A DNA stretch of 64,000 nucleotides from assembly GCF_004403465.1 (NCBI RefSeq), contig NZ_SOGQ01000061.1, positions 17,566 through 81,565 of the forward strand. The letters are read 5' to 3'. The notes beneath the pieces are model-generated. The model had not been told where the DNA came from, did not search any database, and worked only from the letters and a program-made list of their open reading frames with translations. Positions 9,299 through 17,995 of the stretch are shown piece by piece (the stretch's first letter is position 1; every line of letters begins with the position of its first letter). The stretch comes from Cryobacterium sinapicolor (GTDB lineage Bacteria; Actinomycetota; Actinomycetes; Actinomycetales; Microbacteriaceae). The position numbers and the translations under genes were made by a program.

Positions 9299-11140
9299 GT
9301 GACGGACAAGACCCCGGCTGGAGACGGCCTGATCTCCGGCAGGTACCGGCTCGGCGATCTTCTCGGTACCGGTGGGTCGGCATCCGTTTTCGCCGCCGTC
9401 GACACCGCCACGTTTTCGGACGGTGACGTCGGCGCCCACCGGGCGGTCGCACTCAAGATCCTGCACCCGCACCTGTCGCGGTCCGACCACTCCCGGCGGG
9501 CGTTCCTTGCCGAGGCCACGGCGGCGGCCGGCCTGCGGCACCCGAACATCGCACAGGTGCTCGGCATCGGCGTGCACGACACGGGAGAGGAACCGCAGGC
9601 CTGGATTGCCCTCGAACTCGTGCCCGGCATCACCCTCGCGGAGCACATCGAGCGGAACGGTGCCCTCGAGCCGGGCCAGGCGCTCACCATCGCCTCGGCC
9701 GTGCTGCGAGCGCTCGAGGCCTCACATGCTCGTGGACTGATCCACCGGGACGTGTCCCCGGCGAACATCATGGTCGACACCGACGACGGGGGAGGATTCT
9801 TGATCGGGGATGTTCGGTTGCTCGATTTCGGTCTGGCGGATGCCGCCGGCAGGCCGGTCCTCGGAACCGACGTCCTGCGCAGCGCACCCGCGCCGCAGGC
9901 CCGGGAGGATCAAAAGGCTCCGGGTCTGTCAATCGAACCCGTCGCCCCGGGCGTCCTGGGCAGTGTGTACTACATGTCGCCGGAGCAGGCCCGCGGCGGC
10001 GCCGTCGACGAACGAGGCGACCTCTACCAGCTCGGTGGCGTACTTCACTTCGTGCTCACCGGGAAGCCGCCGTTCTCGCGAGATTCGGCTGCTGCCGTGA
10101 TGCGGGCTCACGTGCTGGCACCCCCGCCGGTGCCCTCGGTCCTGCGTTTCGGTATTCCTCGCGCCGTCGACCGGATCGTAGTGAAAGCGCTGATGAAAGA
10201 TCCCGCGAGCCGATTCCAGTCTGCCGCCGAGATGGCGGCCGGTATCGGAATTCTGATAGCCTCCGGCGTCGTCGGCCCGGCCGGGCGGGGCCGAGCGGCG
10301 GGAGATGAGCGCACCCGGGTATTCGGGCAGACCGCCGCACCGGCATCCGACGAACCGGGATCCGTCGCACCGGGATCCGAGGCCCCGGCCGGCGACTCAC
10401 CGGGACCCGACTGGGCGCGCAGCGGCCGTACCCGGAGCGGCAGCGGGCTCTGGCTTCTGGCCCTGCTGGTCGTCGGGGGCATCTCCGTCGGCTGGGTCGT
10501 GGCCACGGGCGGGTCCGAGCCGGCGTCGATCGCCGTCGCGAGCAGTCTCCCGACGGCGCCGCCGACGCCGAGCCCGGTGCCTGCGACCGACGGCATTTCA
10601 ACGGATATCCTGATTCAGAGAGTCCGGATGCCCGAGCTCACCTCCTTGACCCTCGCTGCGGCCCGAGCAGCGCTCGCCGCGGCCGGACTGGAGGTCGGCG
10701 CCGTCGAGACGCAGGCCTCGGCCCTGCCGGGCGACACCGTCCTGGCGAGCCTCCCGGCCGAGGGGACCCGCATCGATCCAGGCCGCACGGTCGACCTCGT
10801 CATCGCCTCCGGATCGAACGCGATCCCGACGGTGCGGGGACTCACCCAGGCCGCGGCTGCTGTCGCCTTCGAGGAGGCCGGTTTCGTCGTGCTGACTGAG
10901 TCCCGTGCGGACTCTACGGTGCCGCCGGGCACGGTGCTCGCAAGCCTTCCAGCGGCACAAATGGTGTGGCGTCTGGGGACAACCGTTACATTGATCGTGG
11001 CGAGCGCGGCCTTTCCTGTGCCTGAGGTACCTCCGACTCCCGCCCCGACGTCCACATCGCAGACGCCGACGCACGCGCCGACGAACGCCCCGGACCCGGG
11101 CGCGACCCCGTCGCCCGCGGGCGCGTCAGCCTCCCGCTGA
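9299..11140 (+). CDS. Membrane Ser/Thr protein kinase with two PASTA domains (PknB-like)
   Basis: A 613-residue eukaryotic-type kinase. The intracellular catalytic domain has a glycine loop LGTGGSASVF (22-31), the ATP-anchoring Lys in ALKIL (53), the catalytic loop HRDVSPAN (149-156) and DFGLAD (176-181). The usual HRDxKPxN lysine is Ser153, a variant seen in some active bacterial kinases. A Ser/Pro/Gly-rich juxtamembrane linker leads to one membrane span (LWLLALLVVGGISVGWVV). Outside are two PASTA repeats, beginning MPELTSLTLAAARAAL and IPTVRGLTQAAAAVAF, expected to bind muropeptides or lipid II, then a Pro/Thr-rich tail. The start GTG at 9299 has GAGG before it. Coupling to the transglycosylase suggests a role in wall growth. 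Confidence 0.92.
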   Translation: MTDKTPAGDGLISGRYRLGDLLGTGGSASVFAAVDTATFSDGDVGAHRAVALKILHPHLSRSDHSRRAFLAEATAAAGLRHPNIAQVLGIGVHDTGEEPQAWIALELVPGITLAEHIERNGALEPGQALTIASAVLRALEASHARGLIHRDVSPANIMVDTDDGGGFLIGDVRLLDFGLADAAGRPVLGTDVLRSAPAPQAREDQKAPGLSIEPVAPGVLGSVYYMSPEQARGGAVDERGDLYQLGGVLHFVLTGKPPFSRDSAAAVMRAHVLAPPPVPSVLRFGIPRAVDRIVVKALMKDPASRFQSAAEMAAGIGILIASGVVGPAGRGRAAGDERTRVFGQTAAPASDEPGSVAPGSEAPAGDSPGPDWARSGRTRSGSGLWLLALLVVGGISVGWVVATGGSEPASIAVASSLPTAPPTPSPVPATDGISTDILIQRVRMPELTSLTLAAARAALAAAGLEVGAVETQASALPGDTVLASLPAEGTRIDPGRTVDLVIASGSNAIPTVRGLTQAAAAVAFEEAGFVVLTESRADSTVPPGTVLASLPAAQMVWRLGTTVTLIVASAAFPVPEVPPTPAPTSTSQTPTHAPTNAPDPGATPSPAGASASR

Positions 11141-11308
11141 GCCGACTCCGCGGCGGCAGCGATCACGCCCGGTCAACTCTCCACTCCGCGTCCATCCCTA
11201 GCTGGACAAATCGACGCTCAGTGTTAACCCAGCGCCCCAAACATATGTCTCGGACGTGCTACCACCGCGTTCGTTCCGCTCCCCACACCCGAATGTGCAA
11301 GGACACCC

Positions 11309-12349
11309 ATGTCGTTTTCGACCCTCTTCGACGCGCCTGCGGTCGAGCCGCCAACGATCGACCCGGCGAACCCGGACTCGTCCCCGCGCCGCTCCCTGGC
11401 AGCACGTCCTTCGGTCTCGGATTCGGTGTTCCGTTCGGTGGCCTTCCTTGCCGGCTGCATCACCGTGGCGATCATGCTCGCCGTGGGCGTGTTCCTGTCG
11501 TTGCGGGCCTCGGAGGCCCTCGGGGTCGCCGGCTTCAGCTTCCTGGTCGAGCAGGACTGGTCACCGGAGTCGCAGAAATTCGGTATCGCATCCGTCCTGT
11601 TCGGCACCATCACGATCGCGGTGATCGCGATGTGCGTCGCCGTGCCGCTCGCCCTCGGCACGGCCCTGCTCATCTCCGAGGTCGCCCAGGGCCGGATGCG
11701 CTCTACGCTCGTCACGCTCGTCGACCTGATGGCCGCCGTGCCAAGTGTGGTCTTCGGCCTCTGGGGTGTCTTCTTCCTGCAGGCCAACGTGATCCCGGTC
11801 GCCACCTGGATCTCCACCTACTTCGGCTGGATCCCGTTCTTCCGGGTCGAGGACATCACCGGCCAGACCCTGACCGAGGCGAGCGCCTTCACCTCCTCGG
11901 CGTTCATCGCCGGCATCGTGGTGGGCCTCATGGTGGTGCCCACCCAGACCTCGGTGATGCGCGAGGCCTTCTCCCAGGCTCCGATCGGCGAACGCGAGGC
12001 CGCGTTCGCCCTCGGGTCGACGCGGTGGGGCATGATCCGTGCGGTCGTGCTGCCCTTCGGTCGCGGCGGCATCATCGGCGGCACCATGCTCGGCCTCGGC
12101 CGAGCCCTCGGTGAGACCATCGCCGTCTACATGATCATTTCCCCGATCTTCACAATCAACTGGGAGGTGCTGAAGACGGGCACCAACTCCGTCTCCGCAC
12201 TCATCGCCCTCCGCTACGGCGAGTCCAGCTCGTTCGGCCTCTCCGCGCTGATGGCAGCCGGGCTTGTCCTGTTCCTGATCACCCTCGTGATCAACTTCAC
12301 GGCCTCGTCGATCGTGGCACGGTCCCGATCCGGGGCAGAGAGCGACTGA
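11309..12349 (+). CDS. pstC: Phosphate ABC importer permease PstC
   Basis: First gene of the phosphate locus, 346 residues with about six membrane spans. Typical PstC sequences include FLVEQDWSPESQKFGIASVL in the N-terminal outer loop, PSVVFGLWGVFFL, and the coupling loop EREAAFALGSTRWGMI that contacts PstB. It forms the membrane channel with PstA. The 168-base upstream gap holds no clear PHO box or promoter by eye. The pstC stop and pstA start overlap by one base (TGATG). Confidence 0.95.
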   Translation: MSFSTLFDAPAVEPPTIDPANPDSSPRRSLAARPSVSDSVFRSVAFLAGCITVAIMLAVGVFLSLRASEALGVAGFSFLVEQDWSPESQKFGIASVLFGTITIAVIAMCVAVPLALGTALLISEVAQGRMRSTLVTLVDLMAAVPSVVFGLWGVFFLQANVIPVATWISTYFGWIPFFRVEDITGQTLTEASAFTSSAFIAGIVVGLMVVPTQTSVMREAFSQAPIGEREAAFALGSTRWGMIRAVVLPFGRGGIIGGTMLGLGRALGETIAVYMIISPIFTINWEVLKTGTNSVSALIALRYGESSSFGLSALMAAGLVLFLITLVINFTASSIVARSRSGAESD

Positions 12350-13674
12350 TGACGATCCTCCTCGAACCCACCGGAACGGTCATCCCCGAACTGACACCGA
12401 CGGCCCCGGCGCACACCACGACGATCCCGTCCCCCGGGGGCACCCCGATCGGCCCGCGCCGCCGGGTGCGCGGCGCCCGCCTCGACGACCGGTTCAATCT
12501 GCTCGGCGCCGCCTCTGCAGGCATCGCCGTCGCTGTGCTGCTGTTCGGTTGGTTCAGCCCGCTCTCCGGCGGCGTCGGCTGGCTGCTCGTGGCCTTCATC
12601 GCCTTCATCGGCTTCTACGCCCTGCTGGTGAGCTTCGCCAGCGACTGGCAGGAGGTCAAGGACCGGGTGATGGGGGTGTTGCTCGCCAGCGCCGGGGTGC
12701 TGCTGTTCGGAGCCCTGGTCTTCGTGGTGGCGTTTACGCTGGTGCGCGGCCAGGAGGCCCTGCCGCACCTGAACTTCTTCACGCAGAGCATGGAGCTCGC
12801 CGGCCCGCTGGACGGCCTCGAGGTCGGCGGAATCGTGCACGCGATCCTGGGCACGCTGATGCAGATCTCGATGGCCCTCGCCATCACGATTCCGCTCGGA
12901 ATCCTGACGGCGCTCTTCCTCAACGAGGTCGGCGGCAAGTTCGCCCGCTTCGTGCGCACGATTTCGGATGCGATGACGGCCCTGCCCTCCATCGTCGCTG
13001 GACTCTTCGTCTATTCCGCGATCATCGTGTTGATCACCCATCAGCGCTCGGGCTTCGCCGCGGCGATGGCCATCACCGTCATGATGCTGCCCATCGTCAT
13101 CCGGGCCTCCGACATTGTGCTGCGGCTTGTGCCCGGCAACCTGCGCGAGGCTGCCTACGCCCTCGGGTCGACCCGGTGGCGCACGGTGTGGCACGTCGTT
13201 CTGCCGACGGCCCGGCCCGGTCTGGCCACGGCCGTGATCCTCGGCACGGCTCGCGGAATCGGCGAGACCAGTCCGGTGCTGCTCACATCCGGGGTGACCG
13301 CCGTCGTCAACTGGAACCCGTTCGAGGGTCCGATGATCTCCCTTCCGCTGCAGGTCTTCGACTTCGTCAAATCCCCCGAGCCGAACATGATCGCCCGCGG
13401 CTTCGGCTCCGCTGCCGTGTTGATCCTGCTGGTGCTCGCACTCTTCGTGATCGCCCGTCTGATCGGGGGTAAGGGTCCCGGCCAGCTGGGCCGCCGGCAG
13501 CAGGAGCGGGTCATTGCGGCATCCGCTCTCGACCTTCAGCGCATCACCCTTCAGGGCGACCGCCGAGTCCTGCTCGACGCCTCGGCCGCGCAGGACGACC
13601 ACCGGCCACAGCCATCGGCTTCTACGCCATCAGCTCCACCGTCAGACCCCAACCCGAAGGAGACGTCCTCGTGA
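12349..13674 (+). CDS. pstA: Phosphate ABC importer permease PstA, with N- and C-terminal extensions
   Basis: PstA permease, 441 residues, well above the 280-300 of classic PstA. The first 35 residues are Pro/Thr-rich and are followed by an extra membrane pair (ISVAVLLFGWFSPL-like and GWLLVAFIAFIGFYALLVSF). The conserved permease domain then runs from about residue 160, with VGGIVHAILGTLMQ, LPSIVAGLFVY and the EAA loop EAAYALGSTRWRTVWH. A roughly 65-residue soluble C-terminal tail follows the last span. The gene overlaps pstC by one base and shares four bases with the downstream pstS-like gene, so the three are one operon. Confidence 0.94.
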   Translation: MTILLEPTGTVIPELTPTAPAHTTTIPSPGGTPIGPRRRVRGARLDDRFNLLGAASAGIAVAVLLFGWFSPLSGGVGWLLVAFIAFIGFYALLVSFASDWQEVKDRVMGVLLASAGVLLFGALVFVVAFTLVRGQEALPHLNFFTQSMELAGPLDGLEVGGIVHAILGTLMQISMALAITIPLGILTALFLNEVGGKFARFVRTISDAMTALPSIVAGLFVYSAIIVLITHQRSGFAAAMAITVMMLPIVIRASDIVLRLVPGNLREAAYALGSTRWRTVWHVVLPTARPGLATAVILGTARGIGETSPVLLTSGVTAVVNWNPFEGPMISLPLQVFDFVKSPEPNMIARGFGSAAVLILLVLALFVIARLIGGKGPGQLGRRQQERVIAASALDLQRITLQGDRRVLLDASAAQDDHRPQPSASTPSAPPSDPNPKETSS

Positions 13675-15320
13675 CGCGCCAGCCCCGGCGGATTCGTGCA
13701 ATCCGCGCCCTGTTCGCCCTCACCGTCGTGCTGGTCAGCGTGCTCGGCACCGTGCCTGCCCAGGCCGTGAGCTACGACCCGATCACCGGCACCGGCTCGA
13801 CCTGGTCGCAGAACGCCCTCGACCAGTGGCGCAAGAACGTGGCCTCGAACTATGGCATGACCGTCAACTATTCGGGCGTCGGCTCGTCGGCCGGCCGGCG
13901 TGACTTCGTCGCCGGCAACGTCGACTTCGCCGTCAGCGAGATCCCGTTCCAGACCCGGCCGGAGGACAACTCGGCCCCCGAGGTGCCGTCCCGCGGCTAC
14001 GCATACATGCCGATTGTGGCCGGCGGCTCCTCGTTCATGTACAACCTCAAGATCGGCGGGGTGCGGGTCTCCAACCTGCGCCTCAGCGGTGCGGTGATCA
14101 CCAAGATCTTCACGGGCGTCATCACCAAGTGGAACGACCCGGCGATCCAGACCGACAACCCCGGCCTGGCGATGCCCGACAAGGGCATCGTGCCGGTCGT
14201 TCGCTCCGACGGCTCCGGGTCGACCGCCCAGTTCACCCTCTGGATGTCTAAGCAGCACCCTGACCTGTGGAGTGCCTTCTGCGCCAAGGCCGGCCGCACC
14301 TCCTGCGGTCTCACCTCCCAGTACCCGACTTACGGCAACGCCAAGGCACAGAGCGGTTCCTCCGGCGTGGCCGGTTATGTGAGCCAGGACTACGGCGAAG
14401 GCGCGATCACCTACGTCGAGTACTCCTACGCCCTCGAAGCCGGATTCCCGGTGGCCAAGGTGCTCAATGCGGCCGGCTATTACGTGGAACCCACCGCCGA
14501 CTCGGTCGCGGTGGCCTTGCTCCAGGCGCAGATCAAGACGGATGTCCCCGTCACCAGCCCCGACTACCTCACCCAGATCCTCGACGGCGTCTACAACAAC
14601 GCCGACGCGCGCAGCTACCCGTTGTCGAGCTACTCCTACATGATCGTGCCGACCGCGGTCGGCGGCGTCTTCACGGAGAAGAAGGGCCTCACCCTGGGGG
14701 CCTTCGCAAACTACATGCTCTGCGAGGGGCAGCAGCAGGCGGAGGCTCTCGGGTACTCGCCGCTGCCGATGAACCTCGTGCTGGCCGGGTTCGACCAGAT
14801 CAAGCGGGTGCCCGGTGCGGATGTCTCCGGCGTGGACATCAACAAGTGCAACAACCCGACGTTCAAGCCCGGCGATTCGCCCTCGAGCAACCAGTTGGCC
14901 GTGACGGCCGCGCAGCCCGCCGAGTGTGACAAAGTCGGCACCAGCCAGTGCACGACCGGCACTGCCGGCGCGCCGGCCGATACTCCGACCTCCGGTACGG
15001 GCACCGGCGGCGCCGCCGCGGGCGGCGCGGGCGGGACGGCAGCGGTGGATGCAGCCGCGGCGGCGGCCGGGCCCGCGGATGCTGTGGCTGCCGTCTACGA
15101 CGAGAACGGCGCCCTGGTCTCTGGCGGCCCCGCCGGAGGCGCCGGGTCCGGTCTCGTGGGCACTGCCGTGGCGTCGCCGTTCACCCTGGCCGACACCGGT
15201 TGGGGCGTCCAACAGTCCATCATGCTCGTCGCTGGAATCCTCCTCATCGGGGCGGCCGTGCTGCCGCCGGTGCTCTGGCGGCGGCTGAAACCCCTCGCCG
15301 CGAAAGTAGGACTGAAATGA
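13671..15320 (+). CDS. pstS: Phosphate-binding protein PstS with LAxTG-type sorting signal
   Basis: PstS-type substrate-binding protein, 549 residues. It has a Sec signal with AxA-type cleavage (TVPAQA, about 27-32), not a lipobox. Phosphate-binding segments are GTGSTWSQNALDQW, YSGVGSSAGRRDF, DFAVSEIPF and RSDGSGSTAQF. The binding domain is followed by a Gly/Ala/Thr-rich linker of about 80 residues. The C terminus is a sorting-signal arrangement: LADTG (506-510), a hydrophobic span (IMLVAGILLIGAAVLPPVLW) and a basic tail RRLK. LAxTG is the motif used by class E sortases in high-GC actinobacteria, so wall attachment is inferred; simple membrane anchoring is the alternative. GTG start with AAGGAG upstream. 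Confidence 0.92.
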   Translation: MTRQPRRIRAIRALFALTVVLVSVLGTVPAQAVSYDPITGTGSTWSQNALDQWRKNVASNYGMTVNYSGVGSSAGRRDFVAGNVDFAVSEIPFQTRPEDNSAPEVPSRGYAYMPIVAGGSSFMYNLKIGGVRVSNLRLSGAVITKIFTGVITKWNDPAIQTDNPGLAMPDKGIVPVVRSDGSGSTAQFTLWMSKQHPDLWSAFCAKAGRTSCGLTSQYPTYGNAKAQSGSSGVAGYVSQDYGEGAITYVEYSYALEAGFPVAKVLNAAGYYVEPTADSVAVALLQAQIKTDVPVTSPDYLTQILDGVYNNADARSYPLSSYSYMIVPTAVGGVFTEKKGLTLGAFANYMLCEGQQQAEALGYSPLPMNLVLAGFDQIKRVPGADVSGVDINKCNNPTFKPGDSPSSNQLAVTAAQPAECDKVGTSQCTTGTAGAPADTPTSGTGTGGAAAGGAGGTAAVDAAAAAAGPADAVAAVYDENGALVSGGPAGGAGSGLVGTAVASPFTLADTGWGVQQSIMLVAGILLIGAAVLPPVLWRRLKPLAAKVGLK

Positions 15321-17893
15321 CGCGCCGGTTTTTTAGCACCGATTCGATCTGGGCGCGGGCAGGTGCCAGCGGAATCGTCGTCGGGTTGGTCGTGGGGATC
15401 GGGGTGTCCGTGCTTGGCGCGTTCGCGCCGTCGCCGGCGTCCGCCGACACCTCGAGCGGGGTCACGGTCGCGTCCAAGGATTACGACCTCGACATTACGA
15501 CTGCGCCGTTCCCGGATCTCAAGGTGACTGTCTCGCAGACCAGGAATCTGGTCTCCCAAGGGATCGTGGTCAGCTGGACCGGGGGAAAGGAGTCGACGAA
15601 GCCGATCTCGGGCTCGATCGGTGGAGAGAATTTCTTGCAGATCGCGCAGTGCTGGGGAGAAGACCCTGCCCATCCAGGCCACCCTGACCGAACGACCTGC
15701 CAGTACGGTGCCTCCCGCTCCGAGGGAACGACTCGAAACTCTTCCGGGGAGGATGCGGACGTTGCTTCGCAAGACGCCGAGTACACCGTGCCTCGAAGGG
15801 GTGTCTTCACCCCGGCATACACGTCGATTCCGTTCAAGGGAGTCGACGGAACTCTGATCACTGACATTGTGAAGAACGCGTCGGGCGCCACCACACGCAC
15901 GCCTGAGATCGATGTGAACACCAACCAGTTCTTCACCCAGCTCACAACGAATGAGACCAAGTGGGCAGGGTCCGGACCTGCAGGAACGGGGTCCGTGCCG
16001 TTCGAGATCCAAACGGCCATGCAGTCGCCTGGCCTGGGTTGCGGTTCACCGAACACTCTGGTTACTCCGGTTGTCGGGCAGTCCTGCTGGCTGGTGGTCA
16101 TTCCTCGTGGCACGGGCGACTCAGGATCATCGACAATCACCCAATCGGGACTGCTCTGGGACTCGTGGCAGCACCACGTAGCCATCAAGCTCGATTTTGA
16201 GCCCATCGGGATACGGTGTGCGATCGGGGCCGCGGAACGACAGCTGTCCGGCAGCGAATTGGTGAGCGGGGCCATCTCGTCCTGGCAGCCCAAGTTGTGC
16301 ACCGGCCCGACAGGGTCGGCTTTCGTCCTGAGCACCGGGAATGAGGCGGAGGCCGTCACCGGTGCGTCTCGGACGGAACCGAGCCCGCTCGCATTCACTT
16401 CACGGCCGCTTGAGACCGACGAACAGGATCCGCTCCAGTACGCCCCGGTTGCCATCGCAGGCCTCGCAGTCTCATTCGCAATCGATCGCAAGGTTTCGCC
16501 GGTCGGCGTGGTCCCTGACGAGTTCAGGGCGAGTAATGGGTTACCTTTCGGCTCTCTCAACCTCACGCCGCGACTCATCGCGAAATTGCTCACCCAGTCG
16601 TACTTCGAGGCGCTTCCGCCTGGAGACAGATCTCATGTTGGATTCGTCAGCTTCGACAGCCCGGGAAAAAATGCTCGCACCCTCGTGCAGGATCCGGACT
16701 TCCTCGACGTCAACGATGAGGAGTGGGCCTACCAACTCATGGTGTCACCGTCATTGGGAGACCTGTTGCTGCCGTCGGGACGTTCCGATCTCGCAGTCCA
16801 ATTATGGCGCTATGTCCTGTCGGACGCCGATGCGCGGGCCTTTCTGGATGGACAGGCAGACCCTTGGGGGATGGTCGTCAACCCGTGGTATTCAACAAAT
16901 GCGTCGGTGAACCCGACCGGAACAGGCCTCGCCGTGCCGCGCGAGTCACTCCCCAAGGCTGATCCGATTGAGAAACCTGATACGACGGTGACCGATCCGG
17001 CGAACGGCACAGGTGCCGTCAATCTCGTCACCTGGCGGCCCTATACGGCGGATTTCGAAAGCGGCGCCTACCAGACGTTGCGAGGTGACGGCCTCCTGCT
17101 GGGAACCTGGGACAAATTCTCGACCCCTCCGAAATACGGCAAGACAGCGCGAGAACTCATCGGCAGTCGAGGAGTTCTGGCCCTCACCACGACTCCTGCG
17201 GCGAATCGCTACCAGGCCATAACCGCGTCGTTGCGTAATCCAGCCGGCAAGTTCGTGGCACCGAACGAAACAAGCCTTCTCGCCGCCGCCGCCGCCATGA
17301 CGCCGGCTGGAACGCAGTCTCGGGTGCTCGAGTTCGATCCCGCCGGCCCGACCGCCGCTGCGGCTCCGACCGCATACGCCCTGACAATGCCCGTCTACGC
17401 CGCCATCAATCCACTCCAAACCGACTCGACGCAGCGCGCCGTCTATGCCAACCTGATCCGGTTTGCAGTCCAAGACGGGCAGACCCCCGGCACCGACGTC
17501 GGTCAGTTGCCGCCGGGATACGCGCCGCTGCCGCCGAGTTGGGTTGACCAAGCGCTGGCAGCGGCCGCTGCGATAGAAAGCGGGATCAGCCCTCGTGCGC
17601 AAACCATCCCAGCACCCTCCACGTCGAAACTGACTCCACCATCCGCCCCCGCCTCGAGGGTTCAGTCGTACGCAAAGCCGACATCGCCCGAACCGGGTTC
17701 GGCACCGACAGCGACTGGCACGCCAGCGGACCCTCTGGCCACCGGGATTTCTGCTGCCCCGCTCCTGGGCAGGCCGACTCCGGCAGATCCAGATGTGGGC
17801 CCGCTGGCGGCCGCCGTCCCCGCCGGACTGCTGTCAGGTCTCTTAGCGGCCGGGATGGTTCCCCTTTACTCGCGCGCCAGACGCAAGGCCTGA
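15317..17893 (+). CDS. Giant secreted, membrane-anchored PstS-related protein
   Basis: An 858-residue surface protein of unknown function, overlapping pstS by four bases. It has a signal peptide (hydrophobic stretch VVGLVVGIGVSVLGAFA, then SPASA). Segments such as YAPVAIAGLAVSFAID and LTPRLIAKLLTQSYFEAL resemble the way PstS-type binding proteins continue after the first lobe, suggesting a divergent phosphate-binding fold. Several Cys (for example AQCWGEDP, GLGCGS, QSCWL, GIRCAIG, PKLCTG) could form disulfides. A Pro/Ser/Ala-rich linker precedes one C-terminal span (VPAGLLSGLLAAGMVPLYS) and a basic tail; no LPxTG-like motif is present. Asp GAT and Phe TTT codons are commoner than in neighbouring genes, a hint of different ancestry. 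Confidence 0.8.
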   Translation: MTRRFFSTDSIWARAGASGIVVGLVVGIGVSVLGAFAPSPASADTSSGVTVASKDYDLDITTAPFPDLKVTVSQTRNLVSQGIVVSWTGGKESTKPISGSIGGENFLQIAQCWGEDPAHPGHPDRTTCQYGASRSEGTTRNSSGEDADVASQDAEYTVPRRGVFTPAYTSIPFKGVDGTLITDIVKNASGATTRTPEIDVNTNQFFTQLTTNETKWAGSGPAGTGSVPFEIQTAMQSPGLGCGSPNTLVTPVVGQSCWLVVIPRGTGDSGSSTITQSGLLWDSWQHHVAIKLDFEPIGIRCAIGAAERQLSGSELVSGAISSWQPKLCTGPTGSAFVLSTGNEAEAVTGASRTEPSPLAFTSRPLETDEQDPLQYAPVAIAGLAVSFAIDRKVSPVGVVPDEFRASNGLPFGSLNLTPRLIAKLLTQSYFEALPPGDRSHVGFVSFDSPGKNARTLVQDPDFLDVNDEEWAYQLMVSPSLGDLLLPSGRSDLAVQLWRYVLSDADARAFLDGQADPWGMVVNPWYSTNASVNPTGTGLAVPRESLPKADPIEKPDTTVTDPANGTGAVNLVTWRPYTADFESGAYQTLRGDGLLLGTWDKFSTPPKYGKTARELIGSRGVLALTTTPAANRYQAITASLRNPAGKFVAPNETSLLAAAAAMTPAGTQSRVLEFDPAGPTAAAAPTAYALTMPVYAAINPLQTDSTQRAVYANLIRFAVQDGQTPGTDVGQLPPGYAPLPPSWVDQALAAAAAIESGISPRAQTIPAPSTSKLTPPSAPASRVQSYAKPTSPEPGSAPTATGTPADPLATGISAAPLLGRPTPADPDVGPLAAAVPAGLLSGLLAAGMVPLYSRARRKA

Positions 17894-17995
17894 CGCGCTA
17901 CGGCTTGGCGAGGTTTCGGGGGCACTCCGGGACCGCGCCGGGAAAGTCGAGTCCACCTGGGCTCGCCTCTTGTGCAGTACACCGAAAGGCATCAC

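Noticed and set aside
9743..9766. Loss of the catalytic-loop lysine in the PASTA kinase as evidence of a pseudokinase
   Set aside because: The HRD Asp, the Asn, the DFG motif and the ATP-binding Lys are all present, and HRDxSPxN occurs in bacterial kinases thought to be active.
11141..11308. PHO box upstream of pstC
   Set aside because: No clear pair of direct repeats of the expected type is visible; TTAACCC occurs once only.
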